From positions 135,700-199,699 of the forward strand of contig NZ_VOSI01000001.1 of assembly GCF_019797745.1 (NCBI RefSeq): 64,000 nucleotides of DNA, read 5' to 3'. Below are positions 1 to 9,069 of this stretch, one piece after another (positions within the stretch are counted from its first letter, which is position 1; the number at the start of each line of letters is the position of its first letter). Made by a program: the position numbers and the translations under genes. Under the pieces are notes generated by a model. That model was not told where the DNA came from, did not search any database, and saw nothing but the letters and a program-made list of their open reading frames with translations. The stretch comes from Edaphocola aurantiacus (GTDB lineage Bacteria > Bacteroidota > Bacteroidia > Chitinophagales > Chitinophagaceae).

Positions 1-24
1 AAAAAATATTTTTTATATGTGTGT

Positions 25-42
25 GGGGCGGCCTGCCGCCCC
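25..42 (-). terminator. Probable terminator after kdsB
   Basis: A GC-rich inverted repeat (ggggcgg / ccgcccc, 4-base loop) lies about 70 bp past the kdsB stop. In minus-strand direction it is followed by a very A/T-rich tract. It could also serve a convergent gene left of the window. Confidence 0.5.
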
Positions 43-110
43 CCCCAACACTTTTATAACATGTACACAAGCTCCTTCAACTCGCGTCCAAGAAGACTTG
101 TCCTTTCTTT

Positions 111-851
111 TTATTCTTGAATCGTTTTCAGGTAAGCCCTTGCTCTATCTACATCATCGGCCACATCAATGCCAATACCCATTTCAGAAACAGTAGTCAT
201 CTTCAATGGAATGCCATGCTCCAGGAAACGAAGACATTCTATCTTTTCTACCTTTTCCAGAGGGGTCATAGGCAGTGTCGGAAACAACATCAGGGCCTCT
301 TTACGGAAAGCATAAACGCCTATATGCTGGTAATAAGTATTGGGAACGGTTTCATCACGCACATATGGTATAGGGCTGCGGGAAAACAACAGGGAATTGC
401 CATCCAAATCACAGACTACCTTTACAACATTGGGGCTATTGATCAGCGCAGGATCGGTAATGGGTTTGCGAATACTCCCTACCCTAACCTGCTTTCCGGC
501 TTCGTCTCTGAATAAATTAAGTAATTGTTCCAGTGGCTTTTTCTGCACAAAAGGCTCATCTCCCTGTACATTCAGGAATACGTCTGCTTCCAGCTGAGCA
601 GCAATAGCAGCGATGCGGTCGGTACCGGATTCATACTCCTCTGTACTGCGCAACACAGTTCCGCCACAATTGCTGATGATGGATTCTATGGCCTCACTGT
701 CGGTGACCACGACAACCGATTCGAAAAGACCAGTGGCCAGAGTAGCCTCATAGGTCCGCTGGATCACTGTTTTACCTTCCAGTTCTATCAGTAATTTTTC
801 GGCCAGCCGTGTGGAAGCCAGTCGTGCCGGGATGAGCGCAATCGCTTTCAT
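111..851 (-). CDS. kdsB: 3-deoxy-manno-octulosonate cytidylyltransferase (CMP-Kdo synthetase)
   Basis: Cytosolic enzyme that couples Kdo to CTP to give CMP-Kdo, the activated sugar for the LPS inner core. The 246-residue protein has the usual family length and shows the N-terminal nucleotide-binding signature IPARLAST (residues 7-14), the NVQGDEP motif near 95-101 and the C-terminal GIGIDVADDVDRA segment. The ATG at 851 is directly followed by the nucleotide-binding strand, so no longer start is needed. It is the last gene of a minus-strand run behind a two-component system, 31 bp downstream of the response regulator. It has its own TAnnTTTG promoter candidate, so it may be transcribed separately. 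Its presence implies a Gram-negative envelope with Kdo-containing LPS. Confidence 0.95.
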   Translation of the reverse strand: MKAIALIPARLASTRLAEKLLIELEGKTVIQRTYEATLATGLFESVVVVTDSEAIESIISNCGGTVLRSTEEYESGTDRIAAIAAQLEADVFLNVQGDEPFVQKKPLEQLLNLFRDEAGKQVRVGSIRKPITDPALINSPNVVKVVCDLDGNSLLFSRSPIPYVRDETVPNTYYQHIGVYAFRKEALMLFPTLPMTPLEKVEKIECLRFLEHGIPLKMTTVSEMGIGIDVADDVDRARAYLKTIQE

Positions 852-870
852 GTTTACTTTTTTTTGAAGG

Positions 871-878
871 CAAATGTA
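871..878 (-). promoter_or_regulatory. Candidate -7 promoter element for kdsB
   Basis: Reads TACATTTG on the minus strand, a perfect match to the Bacteroidota -7 consensus TAnnTTTG, 19 bp upstream of the kdsB ATG. No good -33 TTTG is visible at the expected spacing. Confidence 0.4.
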
Positions 879-882
879 CTGC

Positions 883-1536
883 TTAAATCTGCACCAGTCT
901 GTTTTTTATCGCAAAGATGACGAGACCGACTCTCGATTTCACTTCGAATTTTTCGAACAGTGCATCACGATAGTGGTCTACCGTTTTAGGGCTCAGACAC
1001 ATGCGGTCAGCAATCTGTGTATAGGTAAGGTCGGTACAGGCCAGTTTCAGAAACTCGAGTTCTCTTTCTTTCAGGCCCACTTTCACGGCCATGGCCCCTT
1101 TGGGTTGCATCACGGCCTGCAGCAGCTTGGCGCTGGCTATTTCCGAACTGTAGAATCCTCTGTTCAGTATCGTTTTCATCGCCAGGATCAACTCTTCCGA
1201 ATCGGTTTCTTTCAGCAGATAGCCTTTTACACCCAGACGCAGCATATTGATCACAGAGGCATCATCATCATTAATAGTCAGGGCCAGTACAGGCAGTTCG
1301 GGATGGTTGATCTGCATCCACTCCATAGTTTTAAAACCATCCATGACCGGCATATTGATATCGAGCAGGATAATATCCGGCAGGAGGTTACCGCCGGTTT
1401 CCAGGTAGCGCACCAGTTCTTTGCCGTTCCGTGCTTCATAAATCACTTCATGATCCGGTATAGAATTGACCAGGGTACAGATACCCCGGGACATAAGTTC
1501 ATGATCGTCGGCTATGATTACATTTACCTTTTCCAT
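883..1536 (-). CDS. NarL/FixJ-family response regulator
   Basis: Cytoplasmic transcription regulator of 217 residues. The receiver domain (about 4-120) has the acidic pair Asp10-Asp11, the phosphoacceptor Asp59 in LLDINMP and the conserved Lys in GYLLKETD. The C-terminal LuxR-type helix-turn-helix (about 150-215) contains TYTQIADRMCLSPKTVDHY. It follows the histidine kinase gene by 14 bp on the same strand, so the two are almost certainly a cognate pair. Targets are unknown. Being in one run with two membrane-associated unknowns and kdsB suggests an envelope-related signal, which is inference only. Confidence 0.93.
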   Translation of the reverse strand: MEKVNVIIADDHELMSRGICTLVNSIPDHEVIYEARNGKELVRYLETGGNLLPDIILLDINMPVMDGFKTMEWMQINHPELPVLALTINDDDASVINMLRLGVKGYLLKETDSEELILAMKTILNRGFYSSEIASAKLLQAVMQPKGAMAVKVGLKERELEFLKLACTDLTYTQIADRMCLSPKTVDHYRDALFEKFEVKSRVGLVIFAIKNRLVQI

Positions 1537-1550
1537 GATCGTGCGGTATT

Positions 1551-2312
1551 TTATTGTTGTGGTGTATTGTAAACCAGGGATAGTGTGGTGCCGCTCCCAG
1601 GAACGGAATCCATCTCTATCCGGGCATTAATGATTTTAGCACGGTTATAAAATCCGAGCACGCCATTTCCTTCAGAAATGTCCTGTATATTGAATCCGGA
1701 GCCATTATCGCTCAGCTGTAGCATCAGCTGATGCGGATTATACCTTAAGGTAATATCAATACGATCGCATTGCGCATGTTTCAGTGAATTGGTAATAAAC
1801 TCCTGGCAGATACGAAAGATAATCAATTCTACATTAGTATCCAATACCCTGACCTCGCCGGAAATCTCAAGATTGATCTTTAAAGCAGACAGCTTACTTA
1901 AATACTCCTGCAGCTTGCGTATAGAGTCCACCAGGTTGTAATTATGCACCAGGTCATCATTCAGCAGGCGGCTCAGCTGGCGCACCTCATTCAGTGCTTT
2001 AGCAGCCAGCTCTGCAATCACATCCAGCTGCTCTTCGCTATACGATTTCCGTATCGATTTCAGGTACATGCAATTCAATGCCAGTATCTGTCCTATATTA
2101 TCATGCAGCTCTCCTGCGACCTGTTTTAAAATAGTGTCTTTTACTTCTATACGGGCTTTATTGATCTCTGACAGGAAGTCCAGTTCTTTTTGCTGCTGCT
2201 CAATCAGCAGTTTATTCTTTTTACGGATAAACAGGACAATAATGACGATCACCGTAATGACAAGCAGTACGGGTATAATGGTAGCAATATATACAAGTTC
2301 ATTATTATTCAT
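1551..2312 (-). CDS. Two-component sensor histidine kinase (HisKA_3 type)
   Basis: Inner-membrane kinase with a single N-terminal transmembrane helix (about residues 7-29), no large periplasmic sensor domain, a short coiled segment, then a dimerisation/phosphoacceptor helix with His in GELHDNIGQ. The HATPase domain shows the N box (ITNSLKHA), G1 (LSDNGSGF) and G2 (GNGVLGF). I chose the ATG at 2312 because it overlaps the upstream TGA as ATGA; an in-frame ATG at 2324 is also possible. The tiny extracytoplasmic part suggests that the upstream membrane proteins may provide the sensing input. It pairs with the NarL regulator immediately downstream. Confidence 0.9.
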   Translation of the reverse strand: MNNNELVYIATIIPVLLVITVIVIIVLFIRKKNKLLIEQQQKELDFLSEINKARIEVKDTILKQVAGELHDNIGQILALNCMYLKSIRKSYSEEQLDVIAELAAKALNEVRQLSRLLNDDLVHNYNLVDSIRKLQEYLSKLSALKINLEISGEVRVLDTNVELIIFRICQEFITNSLKHAQCDRIDITLRYNPHQLMLQLSDNGSGFNIQDISEGNGVLGFYNRAKIINARIEMDSVPGSGTTLSLVYNTPQQ

Positions 2313-2932
2313 CTGCGTTTGCATAAAAGTGCCGTCGTCATGCAGGTATACAGACAAAGCACACTGATAAATGTTACTACATTATGCACCAGGCTATGGT
2401 GAGCATATACAATCTTGAAATAGTTACTGGTGACCAGGAAGGCTGAACAACTGAGGTACAACAATAAGCCTATACTGATCCAGATCATGGGGTTATCATT
2501 AAAAGAAATGATATTGTCGGAACGCAATACCTCTGCCAGGTAATTGACCGCCATGATAACCATAAAGAACATAGACAGGAATGTCGAAATAATATTGTAA
2601 AAAGTATAGCGGTATATATGCCCGTAAAACAAGACCAGCGATAAGGCAAACAGCAATGTAAAAATGCCGATCAGTATGCGTGTATACCGCTGGACCGTTA
2701 CGTAATAATATAAAAGGCTGTAAAAAGAAAATTCGAGTATGGACATGATATCATACACGTCCATATTATGTCTCTTATGCTTCATCAGCCAGTAAGCCAG
2801 CATTTCCAGTCCGAACACAAGGGTAATGTATACAGGCAATAACCGTAGTACCCCTTTCCTGTTTGGGAAAGTGATCCACCCGATGATCATTGTAATCAGC
2901 AGGAGCAGGTAAGAAAATGTGGCCAGCAGCAT
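2309..2932 (-). CDS. Unknown multi-spanning membrane protein
   Basis: A 207-residue protein made almost entirely of hydrophobic segments, roughly six transmembrane helices, starting with MLLATFSYLLLLITMIIGW. I recognise no family motif. It overlaps the histidine kinase start (ATGA) and begins 3 bp after the 191-residue gene upstream, so all four genes are probably co-transcribed. Its position directly before a kinase with no sensor domain makes a role as membrane sensor or kinase partner plausible, but that is inference. Confidence 0.75.
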   Translation of the reverse strand: MLLATFSYLLLLITMIIGWITFPNRKGVLRLLPVYITLVFGLEMLAYWLMKHKRHNMDVYDIMSILEFSFYSLLYYYVTVQRYTRILIGIFTLLFALSLVLFYGHIYRYTFYNIISTFLSMFFMVIMAVNYLAEVLRSDNIISFNDNPMIWISIGLLLYLSCSAFLVTSNYFKIVYAHHSLVHNVVTFISVLCLYTCMTTALLCKRR

Positions 2933-2935
2933 AAA

Positions 2936-3511
2936 TTATTTCAGCAGTACCCCATCACAATTGACCGGACAAGGCATAATACGGTTCATGATAAATGTCT
3001 GTCCGCCCTCCATAATCGTAGTGCTTTTCAGACGGCTTGCATCATAATCTGTTGATGTGCCTCTTTCACTTTTGTATGTAGGAATAAAGGCAACAGACAG
3101 TTTATTATCAAATTCAGTACCGGAAGGTTTGTAACGGATAAAGTATATTCTCAGACCCAGATCATTTGCATTAAGTCCCATTTCCTTGGCATGATTGCGC
3201 ACTACGCACAGGTAGTTCTGCATCTCATCCATACTCATCCACAAAGATTTTGTTTCGGACTCTGCATCAATGGCATTACCGCCGATGCTTGTTTTAAAAT
3301 AATTCACATTTTGCTCAAATTCTTCGTAGCTGATGCTGCTGTATGCAGGCACAACACTATCCCCGCAGCAGGATGTACTACCAGACTGCAGTTCACTGAT
3401 CTTTGCCTGAAGTGTTTTGATTTCCTGGTTTTGCTTATACATGTAATAACCGGAAAAAACCAGTGCTAGGAACAGCACTGTAGTCAATACTGGAGTAGTT
3501 TTTGAACGCAT
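2936..3511 (-). CDS. Unknown membrane-anchored protein with coiled coil and cysteine pair
   Basis: 191 residues: a short basic N-terminus, one transmembrane or signal-anchor helix (about 8-24), a coiled-coil stretch (about 27-42), then a soluble domain, probably periplasmic. It has an adjacent Cys-Cys (STSCCGDS, about 46-53) and later cysteines near the C-terminus (MPCPVNC). I do not recognise the family. It is first in the run that continues with a membrane protein, a histidine kinase and a response regulator, 3 bp apart from the next gene. A sensor or accessory role is possible but not shown. Confidence 0.75.
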   Translation of the reverse strand: MRSKTTPVLTTVLFLALVFSGYYMYKQNQEIKTLQAKISELQSGSTSCCGDSVVPAYSSISYEEFEQNVNYFKTSIGGNAIDAESETKSLWMSMDEMQNYLCVVRNHAKEMGLNANDLGLRIYFIRYKPSGTEFDNKLSVAFIPTYKSERGTSTDYDASRLKSTTIMEGGQTFIMNRIMPCPVNCDGVLLK

Positions 3512-3862
3512 ATTTTTTTGTTTTTAGGTGGTGAAACATGTACAAAATATAACAAATGTATTATAAATCACATAGTGCCACAGAACATTATCACGGATAA
3601 ACGAACATTTAAGCAAAACTTAATCTGTATACACTGTTGATTACACTGCAATACTAGCAGAAAATAAGCAGCGTAAAATGGGGATTTTTCCTGAAAAATA
3701 AAGGGTATTGCTCTTGTATAGCATTTTGGCAAAAGCAAAACAGTATAGCATATCAGACCTTCTAAAATAAAAAATTAATCAAACTCACTAATTTTTGACT
3801 TACAGATTATATATTTATGTTATGATTATATTTTACGATGAACTTTTATCAAAACTCCTGTT
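3512..3862. other. Divergent intergenic region, no gene seen
   Basis: A 351-bp A/T-rich stretch between the divergent genes at 3511 (minus) and 3863 (plus). It must hold promoters for both. A clear TAnnTTTG element exists for the minus-strand gene. On the plus strand TATATTTA (3810-3817) and TATATTTT (3827-3834) are near-matches but neither has a well-placed -33 element. No coding potential or RNA gene was recognised. Confidence 0.5.
3553..3560 (-). promoter_or_regulatory. Candidate -7 promoter element for the two-component operon
   Basis: TACATTTG on the minus strand, a perfect TAnnTTTG match, 41 bp upstream of the ATG at 3511. It would drive the 191-residue gene, the membrane protein, the kinase and the regulator. 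Confidence 0.4.
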
Positions 3863-4459
3863 ATGAAACATTTATTAATTACCCTTTCCCTGCTCAGCGT
3901 CTTTGGAACGGCGCGTGCACAAAAGAAAATCTATCCGCGCAACAACCTGAAAATAATTCCTGCGGCCACTTTCGATCTTTACTTCTATACCTATGATTAT
4001 AGCGTAGGTATTGCTTATGAACAAACTTTTAAAAAAGACAGCAGATTTTCCTGGACGCTCCCCGTTTATTTCGGCAACCGGACAGTAGTAAATCCAGGTT
4101 TCACAGGCACATTAAAATACAAAAATGTGCTCAAGATAAACCCAGGCATCAAGTTCTACCCATTCGGGCAACGAACACTGACCTACGGGATAGGCCTATC
4201 TGCATTTTATGTAAACGGGCATACTGAAGAAAAAAACATTCCATACTATGTTGAGCAGTACCGCCTGAACCAGTTGGGGCTGATGCTGAACAATTCGCTT
4301 ACTTGTAATATCACAAAGCGCATTAATCTGAATCTGGAAATTGGCTATGGCCCAAGTATCTACAGTAGACTTAAAGACGTCAAAGAACAGCATAGTAGTT
4401 ATAATCAAAACATCTTAACCATGCGCCATGCACATTTCAGCCTGGGCTACAGATTCTAA
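3863..4459 (+). CDS. Secreted beta-barrel-like protein, tandem paralogue 1
   Basis: 198 residues with a clear signal peptide (MKHLLITLSLLSVFGTARAQ). The mature part is rich in alternating aromatic/polar strands and ends in aromatic residues (HFSLGYRF), which suggests a small outer-membrane barrel. It shares a clear pattern with the next gene: IIPAATF versus IIPVATF, VGIAYE versus MGIAYE, LTYGIGLS versus MTYGVGLS, LMLNN versus PMLNN. The two are separated by 4 bp and are probably co-transcribed. Function unknown. Confidence 0.75.
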   Translation: MKHLLITLSLLSVFGTARAQKKIYPRNNLKIIPAATFDLYFYTYDYSVGIAYEQTFKKDSRFSWTLPVYFGNRTVVNPGFTGTLKYKNVLKINPGIKFYPFGQRTLTYGIGLSAFYVNGHTEEKNIPYYVEQYRLNQLGLMLNNSLTCNITKRINLNLEIGYGPSIYSRLKDVKEQHSSYNQNILTMRHAHFSLGYRF

Positions 4460-4463
4460 TTTT

Positions 4464-5066
4464 ATGAAAAAAATATACGCTTCATTACTGATCCTGATAT
4501 GCAGTGTCAAAGGATTTTCACAACATACTGCACCGCTGAAAAACAGTATTAATATTATCCCTGTTGCTACTTTTTATACATACAACTGGAGCATGGGCAT
4601 TGCTTACGAACGCCTGATCGACCACAAAGGCCGGTTTGGGGTAAATATACCGGTGCTGCTTGCTTTTATGAATGATGGATTTAATGTAGATGCGGGTGTG
4701 GAAAATTCCAATCGGTTACAGTTGAATCCCGGCTTCCGGTATTACCCGGTACGGAACAAAACGATGACCTACGGTGTGGGACTGTCTTATTACTATTTCA
4801 GGGGAAAAATCGAATATTATGGTTTTGGCTATTATTCTGGTCAGACTCAATACGAATCATGGAAATATACTATATGGCAGGCTGGTCCAATGCTGAATAA
4901 TTATGCCGGCTTCAATATTAATGAACATTTCTATGTGGGAATAGAAGTGGGAGTAGGTGTGAATATAATAAACAAAGGCAAAGTAGAATCTACAGGCGAG
5001 GTGTACAGGAGGAATGCTGAAAAGGAAATGTTTCAGACCAATTTTCAGATCGGTTATCGTTTTTAA
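4464..5066 (+). CDS. Secreted beta-barrel-like protein, tandem paralogue 2
   Basis: 200 residues from the ATG at 4464, chosen because a signal peptide (MKKIYASLLILICSVKGFSQ) starts exactly there; the frame stays open 12 codons upstream into the preceding gene. It is paralogous to the preceding gene (shared IIP.ATF, GIAYE, TYGVGLS, MLNN motifs) and ends with an aromatic FQIGYRF, typical of an outer-membrane barrel. A strong hairpin terminator follows. Function unknown; the pair looks like a local duplication followed by divergence. Confidence 0.75.
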   Translation: MKKIYASLLILICSVKGFSQHTAPLKNSINIIPVATFYTYNWSMGIAYERLIDHKGRFGVNIPVLLAFMNDGFNVDAGVENSNRLQLNPGFRYYPVRNKTMTYGVGLSYYYFRGKIEYYGFGYYSGQTQYESWKYTIWQAGPMLNNYAGFNINEHFYVGIEVGVGVNIINKGKVESTGEVYRRNAEKEMFQTNFQIGYRF

Positions 5067-5073
5067 AATGCAG

Positions 5074-5109
5074 AAAGGAAAGCGTGATGAACGCTTTCCT
5101 TTTTCTTTA
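5074..5109. terminator. Bidirectional terminator between convergent genes
   Basis: A perfect 12-bp stem (aaaggaaagcgt / acgctttccttt) with a 5-base loop, then ttctttatt on the plus strand. It lies between the paralogue pair (plus) and the amidase (minus). Confidence 0.8.
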
Positions 5110-5128
5110 TTGGTCATGTACGATTGAA

Positions 5129-5761
5129 TTATCCTTCAAGATCGCCCAGCACTTTTATCTTATCTGAAGTCGACATTCCACCCGGATTACATCCCGGTAA
5201 GCCTTCCGGAATGCTCACCTTCAGGTTACGAAAATAGCTTTCCCACACCGGGTAGAAAGAGCCCGTTGCCGGATCTTTATAGGTCATCGGATATAACTGG
5301 AAAAACGGCTGCCCCTCATTAGCCGACTTAAAGGCATCATAGATCAGTTCTGAACAGTAATATTTACCGTTATTATACAGGAACTCCTCATCATAGGCAC
5401 CTCCTACTTTTGACTGGCAAAAGGCCACTGCTGCAGGTATCAGACTACGATACGATTTCTTTACACGGGCCACCAGGTGCGGATGGGTACTGCGTTTCAG
5501 AAATTCATCCAGCTCGGTTTCCTGCACGCCCTTACCAATACTCTCCAGTACATAATAGGTACCGTTCGGCATCACACTGACCATACCCATATGGGAGAAA
5601 TCCCTGTTTTTGTACCCCTCGGTTACGGCTTCAATAGCATCACACATCCCGCCACAATCCAGGTCCTGAAAAATAAGGTCTCCGGCTTTCAATTCTGTTT
5701 TTTTGATCGAAAAGGCAGAAAGGCTTAGACAACAGTATAATAATACTAAAAAGTATCTCAT
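5129..5761 (-). CDS. YiiX/YebB-like permuted papain-fold amidase (C92-type), exported
   Basis: 210 residues with a signal peptide (MRYFLVLLYCCLSLSAFS). The mature domain follows the permuted NlpC/P60 layout: AGDLIFQD at about 26-33, the catalytic His in FSHMGM (His57) and the catalytic Cys in YYCSELIYDAF (Cys136). These fit the YaeF/YiiX family, predicted cysteine amidases or peptidases of the envelope, often lipid or peptidoglycan related. The substrate cannot be read from sequence. It stands alone, convergent with the barrel paralogues, with a TAnnTTTG element just upstream. Confidence 0.8.
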   Translation of the reverse strand: MRYFLVLLYCCLSLSAFSIKKTELKAGDLIFQDLDCGGMCDAIEAVTEGYKNRDFSHMGMVSVMPNGTYYVLESIGKGVQETELDEFLKRSTHPHLVARVKKSYRSLIPAAVAFCQSKVGGAYDEEFLYNNGKYYCSELIYDAFKSANEGQPFFQLYPMTYKDPATGSFYPVWESYFRNLKVSIPEGLPGCNPGGMSTSDKIKVLGDLEG

Positions 5762-5778
5762 CGTAATTATTTGAAGGA

Positions 5779-5786
5779 CAAATTTA
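5779..5786 (-). promoter_or_regulatory. Candidate -7 promoter element for the YiiX-like gene
   Basis: TAAATTTG on the minus strand, a perfect TAnnTTTG match, 17 bp upstream of the ATG at 5761. Confidence 0.45.
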
Positions 5787-5839
5787 CGCTATTTCAGGAG
5801 TATAGGAAACAGGTGCTGCTTCATTAATCATAACGGTAT

Positions 5840-6403
5840 CTATTTTTCGAATCCCATTCTTTTTTCTGTTGCAGCAAGAAATGCTTCATCCTCCGGAGTA
5901 ATATCTACAACTGCATATACAGGAACTGCATTGATGCTCATTTCGTCCAGTATATTAATCAGGTCTTCTGTATTTGAATTGTCCGCCGGTTTTATCATGA
6001 CGGTCAGCTTATCGCTTATGTCAAGTGCAGGGCTACCCTGGTCAATCATACCCTTTATCTCTTTCTTCTTTGCTATAATAGCATCTCTGATACCATCAAT
6101 ATTTTTAAAATTTGTCGCCTTTAATTCCGGTGGCCTTTTAGGATCAGCGCCCATGCCATAGTAATAATAGATACGATGATCTTTACTTAAAAGTATCGTC
6201 ATTGCCGTACTTTCTTTTACAAGACTACTCTTTGACGGATCCATATCAGGCTCCTTATAAGGCATCTGAATTTCCATCGCTGTTGGCTTAGACATGGTAG
6301 TCGTAAACATAAAGAAAGTAATCAACAGGAAGCCTAAGTCTACCATAGGTGTAAGATCTACGTGGGGAGCACCTTTCCCTCCTTTAATTTCCATTGCAGC
6401 CAT
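5840..6403 (-). CDS. ExbD/TolR-family biopolymer transport protein
   Basis: Inner-membrane subunit of an ExbB/ExbD-type proton-driven energiser. 187 residues: a short cytoplasmic N-terminus, a single transmembrane helix (about 20-37) with the conserved Asp22 in HVDLTPMVDLGFLL, then a periplasmic domain ending in YAVVDITPEDEAFL. It is longer than E. coli ExbD, as is common in Bacteroidota, because of an insertion around residues 50-120. No ExbB or TonB gene is adjacent, so its partners must be encoded elsewhere or it is a stand-alone copy; a TonB-like protein sits 33 kb away. Confidence 0.85.
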   Translation of the reverse strand: MAAMEIKGGKGAPHVDLTPMVDLGFLLITFFMFTTTMSKPTAMEIQMPYKEPDMDPSKSSLVKESTAMTILLSKDHRIYYYYGMGADPKRPPELKATNFKNIDGIRDAIIAKKKEIKGMIDQGSPALDISDKLTVMIKPADNSNTEDLINILDEMSINAVPVYAVVDITPEDEAFLAATEKRMGFEK

Positions 6404-6705
6404 ATAATTTCATTTTTTGAAGGGAAAGGAATATGTATTCTGTTCCCCTGGTTAGAAATGGTATTTCAATTTAAGACGCAAGTGAACGTATTCTGCACAA
6501 ATATTTTCTTCAGAATATGGAATGTAATCGTCTATAATTCGAACCCTAAGGCACAAAGTAGCCATAGATATAAATAGATTTTTCAACCCATAATGCTAGT
6601 CTTTATTTCCTTTAAGCGGATACTCCGTTACACTAAAACAAACAGGAACCATAATATGATTATGGTTCCTGTTTGTTTACCCGATCTGTTACAGATCGTA
6701 ATTAT
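6404..6705. other. Intergenic region between exbD and aconitase
   Basis: About 300 bp with no coding potential recognised. The right part holds the aconitase terminator (6636-6678). The left part should hold the exbD promoter, but I find only imperfect -7 matches. A TTCGAACC string near 6538 is not part of a tRNA fold. Confidence 0.5.
6636..6678 (-). terminator. Strong terminator after the mitochondrial-type aconitase gene
   Basis: A perfect 20-bp inverted repeat with a 3-base loop (arms 6636-6655 and 6659-6678), starting 27 bp past the aconitase stop. The minus-strand distal arm ends in gtttgtttt, which continues into T-rich sequence. Confidence 0.85.
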
Positions 6706-8973
6706 TTATGCTACCCCAAACTCTTTGCGGATGATGTTCAATGCGCTACCCGCTTTGAACCATTCAATCTGCTGAGCATTGTAGGTATGGTTTGCTTTGA
6801 TTTCTTCGCTGGTGCCGTCTGCATGGTGCAAAACGATTGTCAGCGGTGTATCGGGAGCAAATGTAGTCAGCCCTAATACATCGATCACATCATCTTCCTG
6901 GATCTTATCATAATCTGCTTTATCGGCAAAGGTGAGTCCGAGCATACCTTGTTTTTTCAGGTTGGTCTCATGAATACGGGCAAATGATTTGACCAGTACT
7001 ACCCGCACACCCAGGTGACGCGGTTCCATAGCGGCATGCTCACGGCTGGAGCCCTCGCCATAGTTTTCATCCCCTACTACGATAGAACCGATACCGGCCG
7101 CTTTGTATGCACGTTGTACCGCTGGTACTTCGCCATACTCACCGGTCAGCTGGTTTTTAACGGTATTGGTTTTCTCATTAAAGAAGTTGGTTGCCCCGAT
7201 CAGCATGTTGTTGGAAATATTGTCCAGGTGGCCACGGAACTTCAACCATGGACCTGCCATAGAGATATGGTCAGTGGTACATTTACCTTTTGCTTTGATC
7301 AGTACTTTCAGTCCTTTCAGATCTGTACCTTCCCATGGCGTAAAGGGTGCTAACAATTGTAAACGTGCAGATGTAGGAGATACGACAACCGTTACATGGC
7401 TGCCATCGGCAGCTGGTGCCTGGTAACCGGCATCTTCTACGGCAAAGCCTTTAACCGGCAATTCCCAGCCGGTAGGCGGGTCCAGTTTCACCTGCTCCCC
7501 ATTCTCGTTGGTGAGGGTATCGGTCAGCGGGTTGAACGTCAGGTCACCGGCAATCGCCAGTGCGGTAACGATCTCAGGACTACCTACAAACGCATAAGTA
7601 TTTGGGTTACCGTCCTGGCGCGCTGCGAAGTTTCTGTTGAAAGAGTGAATAATGGTATTTTTCTCTTTCTTCTCTGCACCTTCACGGGCCCACATACCGA
7701 TACATGGTCCGCAAGCATTGGCAAACACCGTACCGCCGATCTTCTCGAAGGTGTTGATGAATCCGTCTCTTTCGATGGTAAACCGTACCAGTTCAGAACC
7801 CGGAGTAATTGTATATTTAGCTTTCGCTTTCAGGTTTTTAGCAACCGCTTGTTCCGCAAGGTTAGCGGCACGGCTGATATCTTCATAAGAAGAGTTTGTA
7901 CAGGAACCGATCAAACCCACTTCCAGGTTGGTTGGCCATCCGTTAGCGGCAGCAGCTTCTTTCATTTTAGAAATCGGCGTAGCCAGATCGGGAGAGAAAG
8001 GTCCGTTGATGTAGGGTTCCAGGGTAGACAGGTCTAATTCGATCACCTGGTCGAAGTACATTTCAGGATTGGCATATACCTCCGGATCACCGGTCAGGTG
8101 CTCTTTTACGGTATTAGCCGCATCTGCGATGGCGGCACGGCTGGTCGCTCTCAGGTAGCGCTCCATAGACTCGTCGTAACCAAATGTAGAAGTGGTTGCA
8201 CCGATCTCTGCACCCATGTTACCAATGGTACCTTTACCAGTACAGCTGATGCTGGTTGCCCCTTCTCCAAAGTATTCTACTACGGCACCGGTACCCCCTT
8301 TAACGGTCAGTTTACCGGCCACCCACAAAATGATATCTTTAGGCGTAGCCCAACCGTTTAATTTTCCGGTCAGTTTTACCCCGATCAGTTTCGGCATTTT
8401 CAATTCCCAGGCCAGGCCCGCCATTACATCACAGGCGTCAGCACCACCGACACCGATCGCGATCATACCCAGACCACCCGCATTAGGTGTGTGAGAATCC
8501 GTACCGATCATCATACCACCCGGAAATGCATAGTTTTCCAATACTACCTGGTGAATGATACCGGCACCGGCTTTCCAGAAGCCCAGACCATAACGATCAG
8601 ACACAGAGGACAGGAAGTCATACACTTCTTTATTACTATCTACTGCAACCTGAAGGTCGGTACCCGCCTCAACTTTAGCTTGAATCAAGTGATCACAATG
8701 CACCGTAGACGGCACCGCCACTTTATCCCTGCCACAAGTCATGAATTGTAATAATGCCATCTGCGCCGTTGCATCCTGCATCGCTACTCTGTCCGGTCGG
8801 AAGTCTACATAATCCTCTCCACGTACAAACGCTCTGTCAGCTGCTTTGTCTAAATGTGCATAAAGGATCTTTTCTGTAAGGGTTAAAGGGCGATTAAGCA
8901 GCTTACGTGCAGCCTCAATCTTTGCAGGCATTTCAGCGTACACTTTTTTGATTAAATCTAAATCGAAGGCCAT
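6706..8973 (-). CDS. acn: Aconitate hydratase, mitochondrial type
   Basis: TCA-cycle enzyme that isomerises citrate to isocitrate using a [4Fe-4S] cluster. 755 residues, the length of the mitochondrial-type class and much shorter than AcnA/IRP. Cluster ligands are visible as Cys358 (GSCTNSS) and Cys421/Cys424 (ACGPCIG). Active-site segments include [13 protein letters not shown] (157-169) and, in the C-terminal swivel domain, [15 protein letters not shown]. The start at 8973 gives a normal N-terminus ([16 protein letters not shown]). It lies head to tail behind acnB on the same strand, but a terminator between them suggests independent transcription. Confidence 0.97.
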   Translation of the reverse strand: MAFDLDLIKKVYAEMPAKIEAARKLLNRPLTLTEKILYAHLDKAADRAFVRGEDYVDFRPDRVAMQDATAQMALLQFMTCGRDKVAVPSTVHCDHLIQAKVEAGTDLQVAVDSNKEVYDFLSSVSDRYGLGFWKAGAGIIHQVVLENYAFPGGMMIGTDSHTPNAGGLGMIAIGVGGADACDVMAGLAWELKMPKLIGVKLTGKLNGWATPKDIILWVAGKLTVKGGTGAVVEYFGEGATSISCTGKGTIGNMGAEIGATTSTFGYDESMERYLRATSRAAIADAANTVKEHLTGDPEVYANPEMYFDQVIELDLSTLEPYINGPFSPDLATPISKMKEAAAANGWPTNLEVGLIGSCTNSSYEDISRAANLAEQAVAKNLKAKAKYTITPGSELVRFTIERDGFINTFEKIGGTVFANACGPCIGMWAREGAEKKEKNTIIHSFNRNFAARQDGNPNTYAFVGSPEIVTALAIAGDLTFNPLTDTLTNENGEQVKLDPPTGWELPVKGFAVEDAGYQAPAADGSHVTVVVSPTSARLQLLAPFTPWEGTDLKGLKVLIKAKGKCTTDHISMAGPWLKFRGHLDNISNNMLIGATNFFNEKTNTVKNQLTGEYGEVPAVQRAYKAAGIGSIVVGDENYGEGSSREHAAMEPRHLGVRVVLVKSFARIHETNLKKQGMLGLTFADKADYDKIQEDDVIDVLGLTTFAPDTPLTIVLHHADGTSEEIKANHTYNAQQIEWFKAGSALNIIRKEFGVA

Positions 8974-9069
8974 ATCTAATTATATTAATTTATCTATTGT
9001 CAAAAACTAATGACAATTTACGAAAAAAAATTGTGATGTAGAATTTACTTATTGTTAAATAGCTTGTCA

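Noticed and set aside
874-1572. A 232-codon plus-strand frame
   Set aside because: It is antisense to the response regulator, which has all receiver and helix-turn-helix residues.
6530-6560. TTCGAACC string resembling a tRNA T-loop
   Set aside because: The flanking bases do not form a T-stem and no acceptor or anticodon arm can be drawn on either strand.
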